From NCBI GenBank assembly GCA_050261915.1, contig JBLNDT010000082.1, forward strand, positions 1-64,000: a DNA stretch of 64,000 bases. Reading direction: 5' to 3'. The stretch is from UBA699 sp050261915 (GTDB lineage Bacteria; Bacillota; Clostridia; Clostridiales; Clostridiaceae). The notes beneath the pieces are model-generated. The model saw only the letters and a list, made by a program, of their open reading frames with translations. It searched no databases and was not told the origin of the DNA. The first letter of the stretch is position 1. Each line of letters begins with the position of its first letter. Positions 15,750-25,659 of the stretch are shown here, piece by piece. A program made the position numbers and the translations under genes.

Positions 15750-16760
15750 ATGAAATTATTTGGAATGTCTAAGGACATGGGAATCGATTTAGGTACAGCA
15801 AACACTTTAATATATGTAAAAGGAGAGGGCATCGTATTGAGGGAGCCTTCTGTAGTTGCAATAAATAACGATACAAAAAAGGTTCTTGCAGTAGGAGCAG
15901 ATGCTAAAGAAATGATTGGAAGAACCCCAGGAAATATAGTCGCAATAAGACCACTTAAGGATGGTGTTATTGCAGATTTTGATGTTACACAGACAATGTT
16001 AAAAAAATTCATAGAAAAAATAAGCCCTAAAAGCGCATTTACAAGCCCAAGGATAGTTGTATGCTTTCCTTCAGGTATAACTGAAGTTGAGAAAAGAGCT
16101 ATTGATGAAGCTACTAAACAAGCTGGAGCAAGAGATGTACTTCTTATGGAAGAGCCAATGGCTGCTGCAATAGGTTCAGGTCTACCTGTCAATGAACCTA
16201 CAGGAAGCATGATTGTTGATATTGGCGGAGGAACCACTGAGGTTGCTATAATATCATTAGGTGGTATTGTTACAAGCAAATCCCTAAGAATTGCAGGAGA
16301 CGAACTTGATCAGGCAATCATTTCATATATAAAGAAAGAATACAATCTTATGATTGGGGAGAGAACAGCTGAAACTGTTAAGCTTGAGTTAGGATCAGCC
16401 TTTGACACTGGTGAGGAAAATACCCTTCAGATAAGGGGAAGAGACCTGGTAACAGGACTTCCAAAAGTAATTGAAATAGGACAAAGTGAAGTAAGAGAAG
16501 CACTTAAAGAACCAGTAGCTGCTATTATTGAAGCAATAAAATCAACCTTGGAAAAAACACCTCCAGAACTTGCTTCCGATATTATGGATAAAGGAATAAT
16601 GCTTGCAGGGGGCGGAGCATTGCTAAAAGGCATTGACCTCCTCATAACAAATGAAACCCATATGCCTGTACATATAGCTGAATCACCACTGGATTGTGTT
16701 GCTCTTGGGGCTGGTAAGGCACTTGATACTCTTGAAAAGGTTATTTCAAAGAAAAAATAA
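15750..16760 (+). CDS. mreB: Rod shape-determining protein MreB
   Basis: The 336-residue bacterial actin polymerises on the inner membrane face and directs lateral wall synthesis. Actin-fold motifs are visible: phosphate 1 (GIDLGTANTLIYV), phosphate 2 (VDIGGGTTEVAII) and adenosine (MLAGGGALLKG). GAAAGGAG lies 9 bases before the ATG. mreC follows after 2 bases. The length is typical. Confidence 0.97.
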   Translation: MKLFGMSKDMGIDLGTANTLIYVKGEGIVLREPSVVAINNDTKKVLAVGADAKEMIGRTPGNIVAIRPLKDGVIADFDVTQTMLKKFIEKISPKSAFTSPRIVVCFPSGITEVEKRAIDEATKQAGARDVLLMEEPMAAAIGSGLPVNEPTGSMIVDIGGGTTEVAIISLGGIVTSKSLRIAGDELDQAIISYIKKEYNLMIGERTAETVKLELGSAFDTGEENTLQIRGRDLVTGLPKVIEIGQSEVREALKEPVAAIIEAIKSTLEKTPPELASDIMDKGIMLAGGGALLKGIDLLITNETHMPVHIAESPLDCVALGAGKALDTLEKVISKKK

Positions 16761-16762
16761 TA

Positions 16763-17614
16763 ATGAAAATTAAATTCTTCAAGAATAAGCTGACGGTAAC
16801 CATTGTTTTACTGTCAGTTACATTTTTAATTTTAATTTCACAAAGTATCAAGAGAGAAAATGTTTCATTGGTTGAAAATGGCATTGGGTATTCTTTTAAT
16901 TCGATTCAAGGGGTTTTTTATAATATAGGCAGCAATATAAAATATTCTTTAGGTTTTATTTTTAACTATTCTACAGTAAAATCTGAAAATGAGCAGCTAA
17001 CCAAAAGAAATGATGAACTTGAAAACAAGCTTGTGGAATATGATTCAATAAAAGCTGAAAATGAAAGATTAAGATCTATGCTAAACTTTAAGGACTCAAA
17101 CAGCAGCTATAGTTATATTGGCTGTGACATAATCGGAAAAAGCGGCAGCGGATATATGGATCAGTTTATTATTAACAAGGGAACAAATGATGGAATTGCA
17201 AAAAATATGATTGCTGTAACAGGAGAAGGGTTGGTCGGACAAGTCACTTCTGTAAGTGCAAACTGGGCAATTGTTCAGTCCTTGTCAAATGAAAACCTGG
17301 CTGTAAGTGCAATGGTGGAAAGCACCAGTGAAAACAGCGGAATTTTAAAGGGATACAAGAGTACAGGCAGCACCTTATTGACTAAGTTGTATTACCTGCC
17401 CGCAGACTCTAATGTTGCACAAGGTGATGTGATTCTTACATCAGGACTTGGTGGATTGTATCCTAAAGGTATAAGAATAGGAAAAGTGTTAAATGTGGAA
17501 GAGGACAAAGGTAAGGTAATGAAAACTGCTCTAGTGCAGCCTTATGTGGACTTTAACAAAATCCAGGAGTTGTTTATTGTGGTTCCACAAAACAAAATAG
17601 ACGTAACATATTAA
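16763..17614 (+). CDS. mreC: Rod shape-determining protein MreC
   Basis: The 283-residue bitopic protein has a cytoplasmic start, one membrane helix (about residues 10-27), a coiled coil (about 72-105, rich in Glu, Asn and Leu) and a beta-rich external domain containing GLVGQV and LTSGLGGLYPKGIRIG. It links MreB to the extracellular synthetic enzymes. It lies between mreB and mreD at near-zero spacing. Confidence 0.95.
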   Translation: MKIKFFKNKLTVTIVLLSVTFLILISQSIKRENVSLVENGIGYSFNSIQGVFYNIGSNIKYSLGFIFNYSTVKSENEQLTKRNDELENKLVEYDSIKAENERLRSMLNFKDSNSSYSYIGCDIIGKSGSGYMDQFIINKGTNDGIAKNMIAVTGEGLVGQVTSVSANWAIVQSLSNENLAVSAMVESTSENSGILKGYKSTGSTLLTKLYYLPADSNVAQGDVILTSGLGGLYPKGIRIGKVLNVEEDKGKVMKTALVQPYVDFNKIQELFIVVPQNKIDVTY

Positions 17615-17624
17615 GGTGATTTAA

Positions 17625-18116
17625 ATGAAAAAAGTTATTGTTTTAGTCCTGCTTTCAATATTATTTTTTGTTGTGGATAATGCTTTAATGCCATTTATTG
17701 CAATTAGAGGCATATATCCAAGCGTTTTTTTGATTTTCTGCATACTTTATTCCATTCAAAATGGTAAATGGGAAGGAATGTGGCTGGGAGTTTTCTGCGG
17801 ATTACTTCAGGATTTTTTCTTTTCAAACATATTTGGAATCAATGCCTTTTTGAATATGGGAGTATGTGTAGCTGCAGGAATAATAGGAACAAAGATTTTC
17901 AAGGAAAAAAAACTTGTTCCTGTAGCATGCTGCTTTGCGCTGTCATTAATTAAAGGTATGCTTATGATGTTATTTTTGAACTATTATGGAGTTTATATAG
18001 ATATAACCAGGGTATTTTTTGTAAGTGTTTACAACATGATTATTTCCATATTCATGTTTAAGTACGTTTATAATTTATGCCAGGAAATATATATGCAGAT
18101 AAGATGGAAGTTTTAG
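17625..18116 (+). CDS. mreD: Rod shape-determining protein MreD
   Basis: The 163-residue polytopic protein has five or so hydrophobic helices and the MreD-like segment GLLQDFFFSNIFGINAF. It is the third gene of mreBCD. AAGGTGAT precedes its ATG. Confidence 0.92.
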   Translation: MKKVIVLVLLSILFFVVDNALMPFIAIRGIYPSVFLIFCILYSIQNGKWEGMWLGVFCGLLQDFFFSNIFGINAFLNMGVCVAAGIIGTKIFKEKKLVPVACCFALSLIKGMLMMLFLNYYGVYIDITRVFFVSVYNMIISIFMFKYVYNLCQEIYMQIRWKF

Positions 18117-18131
18117 AGGAATGGTGGTCTA

Positions 18132-20774
18132 ATGATAAAGATTGATTCGAAATATACAAGATATACTGCGATTTTTGTAATTATGGTTTTAATATTGTCC
18201 TCTATTTGCATCAAATTGGCATATCTTCAGATAATTCAAGGAGAATACTATCTTGATAAAGCAAATAACAGCTCTATAAGAGAAATAACTGAAAATGCAC
18301 CTAGAGGTAATATTACTGATGTTAACGGGAATATATTAGCCACAAGCTCCCAAAGCTTCACCCTTGTGTTTAATCCAACTACAGAAAGTGACAAGAATTT
18401 TTATGACACTATGGAAAAGGTGTTTAAAATTCTTGATGCAAATGGTGAAACTCAGCAGGACGATTTTGAATTAAAAATAAATCCTTTCAGATTTGAATTC
18501 AGAAGCAGTGATCCAGATGTTAAAAGAGCTCAGGAACTCATGTTTAAGAAAAACAGAGGTTTAGACGCAGATATAAAAAAGAAGCTTTTCAATAATAAAA
18601 CAAATTTAACTGCTGCTGAGAAGGCTCAGGTTGATGCAGAACTTTTAAAAATAACTCCAGAAGAAACCTTTAATATTTTAGTTACTAAAAAATACAAAAT
18701 TGATGCAAAGACCTCCAGCGTAGATGAACAAAGAAGATACATGATTGTTAAAGATACAGAAACCATGCAGAGCTATTCCGGCTACAAACCTGTAGTTATA
18801 AGCAGCATTAAAAAAGAAACTGCAATGATATTTCTTCAAAAACTTAATGATCTTCCAGGAATAGATGTAAGTACACAACCTATAAGGAAGTATCCAAATG
18901 GTGAACTGGGCTCAGCTTTCCTAGGATATATATCCAAGATAAGCTCTGATCAGAGTAAGTATGAAGAAAAGGGGTATGACACAACCAGTGATTATATTGG
19001 TGTTGCAGGAATTGAATCTGCTTTTGAAGATCGTCTAAAGGGTTCCAAAGGGGTTAATATTGTTAAGCTTAATAAACAGGGAAGAATAATTGAAGAGCTG
19101 GGTAAAAGGGAAGCATACCCAGGCCAGAATATTCAGCTAACAATAAACAAGGATGTGCAGGCTGCTGCTGAAAGCGCTCTGGATAATGTTATGAAAAATC
19201 TTCAGAGCAACCCAAATCAAGGGGACGTTAATACGGCAAATGCTACAAGAGGTGCAGCTGTAGCCATAAATGTTAAAACTGGAGCTGTTGTAGCTTTGGC
19301 TAGCAGGCCGGGTTATGATCCAAATATTTTTTCAGTACCAGGACAGCTCACCACAGAAATGTATCAGAAATATTTTAATCCTGACCTTGGGAGTTTTGGT
19401 AAGGACTACATTACAAAACGTGGTCTTATGAATTATTATCAAGGTAAAAGTATGGATGAGGTTTTAAATAAATTATTTCCAGTGGATAGCAGTATAAGCG
19501 GAAATACAACTATAAGACAAGATACCTATGACATATATCCAAAACCATTTTTTAATTATGCAACACAGTCAGTTATACCTCCAGGGTCTACCTTTAAGCC
19601 TATGACTGCAATTGCCGGACTAGAAAGCGGAGTAATAACACCTTCCTTTAGTATTTTTGACAAGGGAACCTTTGACATGGGTGGGGGGCATATAACAAAT
19701 TTTGCTGTAGGAGGCTATGGAAACGTAGATTTGGCCAAGGCACTAGAGGTATCAAGTAACCCTTACTTTATGACTGTTGGTAAAATGATGAGGGATGCTT
19801 ATAATGATGATATACTGGCAAAATACGCATGGAAGTTTGGACTGGGTGTGCCGCAAAATTCCAATACTAAGGCAGCTACTGGAATAGAAATTCCTGAAAA
19901 ATACGGACAGGTATTTAACAGTACCACACTAAAAAATATATACGCCACCCAATACTGGTGGCAGACTATGGCCACATTGAAAAGCGGAAGCGACTCAAGA
20001 GGAAATAAGTTTACAGCAATTAATCTTTATGAAAATTCTTCAGACACCACTGAGATTAAAAATATTAAAGCTAAAATAAAAGCTGCTTCCCAAGAGTGTA
20101 TTAAAAACGGATCTTCTAGTTTCAACAAATCTGACTTTCAAAATATGATTAAGTCACTTGTGGCAGCAGATCCCGCTTATAATGGGGTTTCTCTTGAAAC
20201 AAAGGATCTTAACAATATAATAAATGCTATATATTACGTAACAATATCAGATGCGAACAGCCAGATAAGAGTTGGAGCAAACATGTATAATGCAGCTATA
20301 GGTCAAGGTATAAGTAACTTCACCCCGCTTCAGCTAGTTAACTATATAGCTACAATAGCTAACGGGGGAACAAGGTATAAGCTTCATTTAGTAGATAAAA
20401 TAACAGATGCTGAAGGAAACCTTATTGAACAGATAAAACCGGAAGTAATTGAGGAAACGGGTATAAGTAAAGCTAATCTTGATGCTGTAAAATACGGTAT
20501 GTCACTAGTTACTGAGGGAGAAGACGGAACAGCCGCAGGAGCCTTCAGCGGATTTCCAATGAAAACTGCAGGTAAAACCGGTTCTGCAACCTTCAGCAAT
20601 CAGCAGGATGCCTATGGAAGAACATCCTATGCAGTATATATAGGGTATGCTCCATATGACAACCCAGAAATTGCTGTATGCGTAGTGGTTTTTGACGGAG
20701 GACATGGAGGACTGATTGCACCAGTTGCCAGGGCAATGTACGATGCATATTTTAAGCTTGAAGCGGCACATTAG
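18132..20774 (+). CDS. mrdA: Class B penicillin-binding protein (PBP2/MrdA type)
   Basis: The 880-residue transpeptidase cross-links peptidoglycan, most likely in elongation with the RodA encoded downstream. It has one N-terminal membrane helix, a dimerisation domain starting at APRGNITDVNGN, and a transpeptidase domain with the serine in PPGSTFKPM (SxxK), SSN and KTG in AGKTGSATF. It is longer than the 600-700 residues usual for PBP2; the extra material lies within the N-terminal domain (residues 130-200) and between the SxN and KTG motifs. Clostridial PBP2 proteins are known to be long. Confidence 0.92.
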   Translation: MIKIDSKYTRYTAIFVIMVLILSSICIKLAYLQIIQGEYYLDKANNSSIREITENAPRGNITDVNGNILATSSQSFTLVFNPTTESDKNFYDTMEKVFKILDANGETQQDDFELKINPFRFEFRSSDPDVKRAQELMFKKNRGLDADIKKKLFNNKTNLTAAEKAQVDAELLKITPEETFNILVTKKYKIDAKTSSVDEQRRYMIVKDTETMQSYSGYKPVVISSIKKETAMIFLQKLNDLPGIDVSTQPIRKYPNGELGSAFLGYISKISSDQSKYEEKGYDTTSDYIGVAGIESAFEDRLKGSKGVNIVKLNKQGRIIEELGKREAYPGQNIQLTINKDVQAAAESALDNVMKNLQSNPNQGDVNTANATRGAAVAINVKTGAVVALASRPGYDPNIFSVPGQLTTEMYQKYFNPDLGSFGKDYITKRGLMNYYQGKSMDEVLNKLFPVDSSISGNTTIRQDTYDIYPKPFFNYATQSVIPPGSTFKPMTAIAGLESGVITPSFSIFDKGTFDMGGGHITNFAVGGYGNVDLAKALEVSSNPYFMTVGKMMRDAYNDDILAKYAWKFGLGVPQNSNTKAATGIEIPEKYGQVFNSTTLKNIYATQYWWQTMATLKSGSDSRGNKFTAINLYENSSDTTEIKNIKAKIKAASQECIKNGSSSFNKSDFQNMIKSLVAADPAYNGVSLETKDLNNIINAIYYVTISDANSQIRVGANMYNAAIGQGISNFTPLQLVNYIATIANGGTRYKLHLVDKITDAEGNLIEQIKPEVIEETGISKANLDAVKYGMSLVTEGEDGTAAGAFSGFPMKTAGKTGSATFSNQQDAYGRTSYAVYIGYAPYDNPEIAVCVVVFDGGHGGLIAPVARAMYDAYFKLEAAH

Positions 20775-20783
20775 GAGGAAATT

Positions 20784-21416
20784 ATGTTAGATGATGATAT
20801 AATAATTAAAGGCAACAAAGATGGAATAAATGCAGTAATTAACATGAATAAATTTAAGGACTTTGAGGAGATGCTTGAATCACTTATGGAAAAACTTTCA
20901 AAGGGAAGGCTTTTCTATAAAGGTGCCACCTTTAAAATAACCACAGAGCTTAAATATATAAACTCCCGTGAATTTAGTAAGCTTAAAGATATGCTTTTTG
21001 ATGAATTTATGATTAAGGATTGTATCTTAGAAGAGGTAGAAGATAAAAGCACCAGGTTGTTTAATGGGATAAATGAAGGACGCACAAAGTTCTTAAGAAG
21101 AACAGTAAGAAGCGGAGAGACAATAAATTACCCGGGAAATATGGTTGTAATCGGGGATGTAAATGCAGGATCCGAAATAACTGCCGGAGGCAATGTTATT
21201 GTATTAGGTTCCCTTAGGGGAACTGTACATGCAGGGGTGGGGGGAAACACAAATGCAATTGTAGCAGCCTTTTGTCTCCAGCCTGAAATATTAAAAATTG
21301 CAGAGCTTATGACCAGGTCCCCGGAGGATTCTGAAAAACCTGGGTATCCGGAAGTAGCCAGGATAAAAGGGGAAAGTATAATTGTAGAACCATATCTGCC
21401 AAATAAATTTTTGTAG
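20784..21416 (+). CDS. minC: Septum site-determining protein MinC
   Basis: The 210-residue inhibitor of FtsZ ring assembly has an N-terminal alpha/beta domain and a C-terminal beta-helix with glycine-rich turns (GDVNAGSEITAGGNVIVLGSLRG), which binds MinD and FtsZ. GGAGG lies 6-7 bases before the ATG. It is followed by minD and minE. Confidence 0.95.
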   Translation: MLDDDIIIKGNKDGINAVINMNKFKDFEEMLESLMEKLSKGRLFYKGATFKITTELKYINSREFSKLKDMLFDEFMIKDCILEEVEDKSTRLFNGINEGRTKFLRRTVRSGETINYPGNMVVIGDVNAGSEITAGGNVIVLGSLRGTVHAGVGGNTNAIVAAFCLQPEILKIAELMTRSPEDSEKPGYPEVARIKGESIIVEPYLPNKFL

Positions 21417-21433
21417 TAACGGAGGTAATGTAA

Positions 21434-22231
21434 ATGGGAGAAGCAATAGTAGTTACATCAGGTAAGGGTGGAGTAGGTAAAACCACCACCACTGCTAATA
21501 TAGGTACAGGACTTGCAGCTATGGGTAAAACCGTAGTAGTTGTTGACGGTGATACAGGACTTAGAAATCTTGACGTTTTAATGGGACTTGAGAATAGAAT
21601 AGTATTCACATTAATGGATGTTATAGAAAATAAATGCAGACTTAAACAAGCTACCATAAAAGATAAAAGATTTCCAAACCTTTATCTTCTTCCTACAGCT
21701 CAGACCAGGGATAAGAATGATATATCAGTGGAGCAAATGGAAAAACTTGTAAACGAACTTAAACAGGAATTTGATTATGTTATAATAGATTGCCCTGCAG
21801 GTATTGAGCAAGGTTTTGAAAATGCAGTTGTGGCTGCAGACCGTGCACTCATAGTTGTTAATCCTGAGGTTACCTCAGTAAGGGATGCTGACAGGGTTAT
21901 AGGAAAGCTTGATTCAAAAGGTCTAGAAGATCATCAGTTGATTGTTAACAGACTTAATTATAAAATGACCCAAAACGGAGACATGCTTGATGTGGATGAC
22001 ATACTGGATAGTCTTGCCATAAAGTTAATCGGTGTGGTTCCAGATGACAGATCTATTACTGTTTCAACCAACAAAGGAGAACCAATAGTATTAGATGAAA
22101 AAGCCCATGCAGGTCAGGCATTTAGAAATATTGCCAGAAGAATAACCGGAGAGGAAATTCCTATAATGGACTTAAGTTCAGGAGAAACAGGATTATTTTC
22201 TTCACTAAAGAAATTATTTGGAAAGCGATAG
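21434..22231 (+). CDS. minD: Septum site-determining ATPase MinD
   Basis: The 265-residue ATPase has the deviant Walker A motif SGKGGVGKTTTT, the switch DGDTGLRNLD, the Walker B-like DYVIIDCPAG, and a C-terminal amphipathic helix (FSSLKKLFGKR) that binds the membrane when ATP is bound. It recruits MinC and is cycled by MinE. Confidence 0.97.
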   Translation: MGEAIVVTSGKGGVGKTTTTANIGTGLAAMGKTVVVVDGDTGLRNLDVLMGLENRIVFTLMDVIENKCRLKQATIKDKRFPNLYLLPTAQTRDKNDISVEQMEKLVNELKQEFDYVIIDCPAGIEQGFENAVVAADRALIVVNPEVTSVRDADRVIGKLDSKGLEDHQLIVNRLNYKMTQNGDMLDVDDILDSLAIKLIGVVPDDRSITVSTNKGEPIVLDEKAHAGQAFRNIARRITGEEIPIMDLSSGETGLFSSLKKLFGKR

Positions 22232-22242
22232 GAGGAATTGCA

Positions 22243-22503
22243 ATGAACATTTTTAAACTTTTTTCATCAAAGCCTTCATCAAAGGATATGGCAAAGGAAA
22301 GACTAAAATTAATATTAATTCATGATAGGGCTAATGTTTCACCTGAACTGTTAAACCAGATAAAGGAAGAAATATTGCAAGTACTATCAAAATATGTTGA
22401 AATAGACAATGGTGAAATTGAAGTTAAGATGACTAAACTTGATGAGGATGAAGGTAATTCTCCTGCGTTGATTGCAAGTATTCCTATACGAAATTTAAAA
22501 TAG
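22243..22503 (+). CDS. minE: Cell division topological specificity factor MinE
   Basis: The 86-residue protein has the anti-MinCD helix (MAKERLKLILIHDRANVSPE) and the C-terminal specificity domain. It stimulates MinD ATPase and keeps the Min system away from midcell. It follows minD by 12 bases. Having MinE rather than a DivIVA-only system is typical of clostridia and unlike Bacillus. Confidence 0.96.
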   Translation: MNIFKLFSSKPSSKDMAKERLKLILIHDRANVSPELLNQIKEEILQVLSKYVEIDNGEIEVKMTKLDEDEGNSPALIASIPIRNLK

Positions 22504-22516
22504 AGGTATAATTTTT

Positions 22517-23656
22517 ATGCATAACATTATGAATATGCTGGGTAAACTAAAATTAGATAGAAAACTCCTTAGGGAATTAGATATTAAATTGCTGCTGTCT
22601 ATTATTGCAATAGTAATTTTTGGGTCGCTAAATATATACAGTGCTACTCATATGAGGGCTGGAACTAGTATTTTCAAGGCTCAGTTAATGTGGCTCTTGG
22701 TTGGTTTAGCTGTAACTTATGTAATATTATGCATTGATTACTCAATGATTCAAACCTATGCACACATAATATATTGGCTTAGCATATTACTTTTGATAAT
22801 CAACGATACCGTGTTTAAAAGTGCTGTTGTAAATGGAGCAGCATCATGGATAAAAATCGGTGGGATGAGTATACAGCCCTCTGAATTTGCGAAGATTGCC
22901 ATGATAATAATGCTATCAAAAAAGTTAAGCGACATGGAACTTGAAATTAACAACCTCAAGAACTTTTTTACCCTTGCATTTTATGCCTTTGTCCCTATGA
23001 TACTTATAGTAATACAGCCGGATATGGGTATGACTATGGTGTGTTTTTTTATAGTCCTTGGTATGTTTTTCATGGCAGGACTAAGCTTAAAGGTAATCGG
23101 ATGGGGATTTGCAGGAGTTACCGGGTTTATAGCACTTATATGGAATCTTTCCATTATGCCTGTATATTGGAAAAACAGACTTATATCCTTTATAAACCCT
23201 AATGCTGATGAACTTGGTTCAGGGCTGCAGCTGCTGCAGTCAAAAATTGCAATAGGTTCAGGAGGCTTGCTTGGAAAGGGGTTTATGAATGGAACCCAGG
23301 TATCAGGAGGCTTTATACCAGAAGCTTATAACGATTTTATTTTTGCAGTGGTAGGTGAAGAATGGGGCTTCTTAGGAGCTATGTGTCTTATATCACTTTA
23401 TGGTTATATAATTTACAAATTTATAGTTATTGCACAAACCTCTAAGGACACCTTTGGATCAATGCTCACTATTGGAATTGTATCTACAATGTTATTTTCT
23501 GTACTTCAAAATGTTGGGATGACCATAGGTATTATGCCAATAACGGGAATAACTCTTCCCTTCATGAGTTATGGAGGCAGTTCCATGCTTACATACTTTA
23601 TGGGGGCTGCATTAGTATTAAATGTTGGAATGAGAAGGAAGAAAATTAACTTTTAG
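22517..23656 (+). CDS. rodA: SEDS peptidoglycan glycosyltransferase RodA
   Basis: The 379-residue polytopic protein has about ten membrane helices and SEDS signatures: GAASWIKIGGMSIQPSEFAK, the catalytic-loop region QPDMGM, and the C-terminal TGITLPFMSYGGSSML. SEDS proteins polymerise lipid II with a partner class B PBP, here the protein at 18132. FtsW or SpoVE is the alternative, but the operon context favours RodA. Confidence 0.93.
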   Translation: MHNIMNMLGKLKLDRKLLRELDIKLLLSIIAIVIFGSLNIYSATHMRAGTSIFKAQLMWLLVGLAVTYVILCIDYSMIQTYAHIIYWLSILLLIINDTVFKSAVVNGAASWIKIGGMSIQPSEFAKIAMIIMLSKKLSDMELEINNLKNFFTLAFYAFVPMILIVIQPDMGMTMVCFFIVLGMFFMAGLSLKVIGWGFAGVTGFIALIWNLSIMPVYWKNRLISFINPNADELGSGLQLLQSKIAIGSGGLLGKGFMNGTQVSGGFIPEAYNDFIFAVVGEEWGFLGAMCLISLYGYIIYKFIVIAQTSKDTFGSMLTIGIVSTMLFSVLQNVGMTIGIMPITGITLPFMSYGGSSMLTYFMGAALVLNVGMRRKKINF

Positions 23657-23666
23657 GGGGATTAAT

Positions 23667-24041
23667 ATGAGAATTGCATTTATTGCCCATGATAAGAAAA
23701 AAGATGATATGATTGACTTTGTTAAAAGATATAAAGAAATTTTTGAAAATCACGAACTTTATGCTACTGGAACTACAGGAAAACTTATAGCTGAAACTGT
23801 TGGTCTTAATGTAACAAGATTCCTCTCAGGCCCTTTTGGGGGGGATCAGCAGATAGGAGCAAAGGTTGCAGAAGGTAAATTGGACTTTGTTATATTTTTA
23901 AGGGATCCGCTTACACCACAGCCTCATGAACCTGATGTAACAGCATTATTAAGGCTTTGTGATGTTCATTGTATACCTTTGGCTACAAATCTTGGTTCAG
24001 CAGAGATATTTGTAAAAGCCCTGAAAGGACAAAGAAGTTAG
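23667..24041 (+). CDS. mgsA: Methylglyoxal synthase
   Basis: The 124-residue enzyme converts dihydroxyacetone phosphate to methylglyoxal and phosphate. Visible are the IAHDKKK start, the phosphate-binding TGTTGKL, the catalytic-Asp segment SGPFGGDQQIG and FLRDPLTPQPHEPDV. It ends the shape-division run, as in other clostridia, and is followed by a terminator. Confidence 0.95.
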   Translation: MRIAFIAHDKKKDDMIDFVKRYKEIFENHELYATGTTGKLIAETVGLNVTRFLSGPFGGDQQIGAKVAEGKLDFVIFLRDPLTPQPHEPDVTALLRLCDVHCIPLATNLGSAEIFVKALKGQRS

Positions 24042-24047
24042 TACGTG

Positions 24048-24079
24048 ATAAGGAACAGGGAAATGTTCCTTATTTTTTT
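24048..24079 (+). terminator. Terminator of the cell-shape/division run
   Basis: A 10-bp perfect stem (24048-24057 with 24064-24073) has a T-rich tail. Confidence 0.88.
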
Positions 24080-24149
24080 ACTTGAATAATTTGGGAAATT
24101 ATGTTAATGTTTTACTGTAATATGCATTTATTTTGAAAGGTCTGATTAT

Positions 24150-25604
24150 ATGTTTGGTTTTTTTGGAACAATCATGACCCATGTGCTCCCTGCAGTACTT
24201 TGTGTTTTAGCATTAATATTTGTGCTCAACCGGTATTTCATTACAAGAGATACTGAATGGGTTTATTTTTTCATGTCTGGATTTTCTTATTTATTAGGTG
24301 AAATATGTACAAATTATTTTGATAAAGCAATTAACTTCCCTTTAGAATTTATATTTTATTTTTGGTTTTATATTAGTATTTATTTATTTTTAAGAAAAAA
24401 GATTAAAATGAGACATAATAATCATGTAATAGATAGGGGTATAGCAAAAAAGCAGTATATGATTTTTATAATTGATTTTATTATAATAGGAATGACTGCA
24501 TTTATAATTTTTTACTGCTTCGATCTTAAATTACAGGATAAGCAGCTTATTTTTAACTTAAATTTGAATTCCATAATTCAGTTCATGTATCCAATATTTG
24601 ATTTTCTCCTTCTTGGGTACTATACATATCTTAACAAAATTAAAGTTGTCCATGGGAAAAAAGTGTTTATTTCATTAACTATAGCTTTTATAATATGGAC
24701 CATGGGTGATTTTATTAATGCATTGGAAACATTATTCAATACTAATACAACCCTAGGGGGAACGTTTTTAACAATTGGACTTATATTATTTATGATATTT
24801 GCTTATATTGTAAAGATATCAGAGGACAAAAAAAATAATGAGGTACTTGAATTATTCCCTGACAATTCTATATTTAATAATTATGCGGTGGCAATGACTG
24901 CAATTATATACATATTTGCTGGACTGTATATATATTGTTCCATTTTCTTTAGGGGAGATTATTCTTTTAATATCATGGGCAGCTGCGCCATTTTAATGCT
25001 GGTCCTCATAAGTTTGAGGTTTGGATTAGCTCAGCATGAAACAAAGCTTAAAATGAATGAAATGAGTGAAGCCGCAAATCTTGATCCATTAACAGGTCTT
25101 TATAACAGGAGATATGCATTTAAACTGATCGGAGGGGCTTTTAAGTCATCGAAATCCTTAGATATAAAGGTTTCAGCCCTTATGATAGATATCGATCATT
25201 TTAAAAAATATAACGATACCTTTGGACATGCTTGTGGTGATCAGATATTAAGGGATATAACCCATATCATAAACAACAGTATAAACATTTCCAATATTAT
25301 ATGCAGGTATGGAGGAGAAGAAATTCTTGTGGTGCTGCCAGGGGCTGATGAGAATATGGGTATGGAAGTAGCTGAAAATATAAGAGCTAATGTTGAAAAG
25401 TATATTTTTTATTATGAAAACATGCAGCCTGTGGGAAAAGTAACAATATCAATTGGGGGAGCTACTGCCGATAATGATACTTTAGATGAATTCCAATTAA
25501 TAAAGAAAGCTGATTATGCTCTCTATGAATCTAAAAAATCAAGAAACAGGTGTTCCTGGATTGATATGGGATATTTTAATGAAGAAAATGAAATGAAGTC
25601 ATAA
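24150..25604 (+). CDS. Membrane-bound diguanylate cyclase (GGDEF domain)
   Basis: The 484-residue protein has about eight N-terminal membrane helices (residues 10-305) and a C-terminal GGDEF domain (about 315-475) starting at DPLTGLYNRR. The active-site motif is GGEE with flanking MIDIDHFKKYND, so it should make cyclic di-GMP. I see no RxxD inhibitory site five residues upstream of GGEE, so product inhibition may be weak. The membrane part may sense an unknown signal. It is followed by a hairpin and then by the SpoIVFA-like gene. Confidence 0.9.
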   Translation: MFGFFGTIMTHVLPAVLCVLALIFVLNRYFITRDTEWVYFFMSGFSYLLGEICTNYFDKAINFPLEFIFYFWFYISIYLFLRKKIKMRHNNHVIDRGIAKKQYMIFIIDFIIIGMTAFIIFYCFDLKLQDKQLIFNLNLNSIIQFMYPIFDFLLLGYYTYLNKIKVVHGKKVFISLTIAFIIWTMGDFINALETLFNTNTTLGGTFLTIGLILFMIFAYIVKISEDKKNNEVLELFPDNSIFNNYAVAMTAIIYIFAGLYIYCSIFFRGDYSFNIMGSCAILMLVLISLRFGLAQHETKLKMNEMSEAANLDPLTGLYNRRYAFKLIGGAFKSSKSLDIKVSALMIDIDHFKKYNDTFGHACGDQILRDITHIINNSINISNIICRYGGEEILVVLPGADENMGMEVAENIRANVEKYIFYYENMQPVGKVTISIGGATADNDTLDEFQLIKKADYALYESKKSRNRCSWIDMGYFNEENEMKS

Positions 25605-25614
25605 AGGAAACTTT

Positions 25615-25659
25615 CTGTAAATATAAATAATTATAAGTATTTACAGGGGGTTTTTTTTT
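25615..25659 (+). terminator. Hairpin and T tract overlapping the next start codon
   Basis: A 9-bp stem (25615-25623 with 25638-25646) is followed by GGGGG and nine T residues. It looks like a terminator for the cyclase gene, but the same G run serves as ribosome site and the TTG start at 25658 is the end of the T run. Confidence 0.5.

Noticed and set aside
15707..16279. 190-codon reverse frame inside mreB
   Set aside because: It overlaps mreB completely, is rich in Ser/Pro/Ile as reverse-strand shadows are, and lacks a ribosome site.
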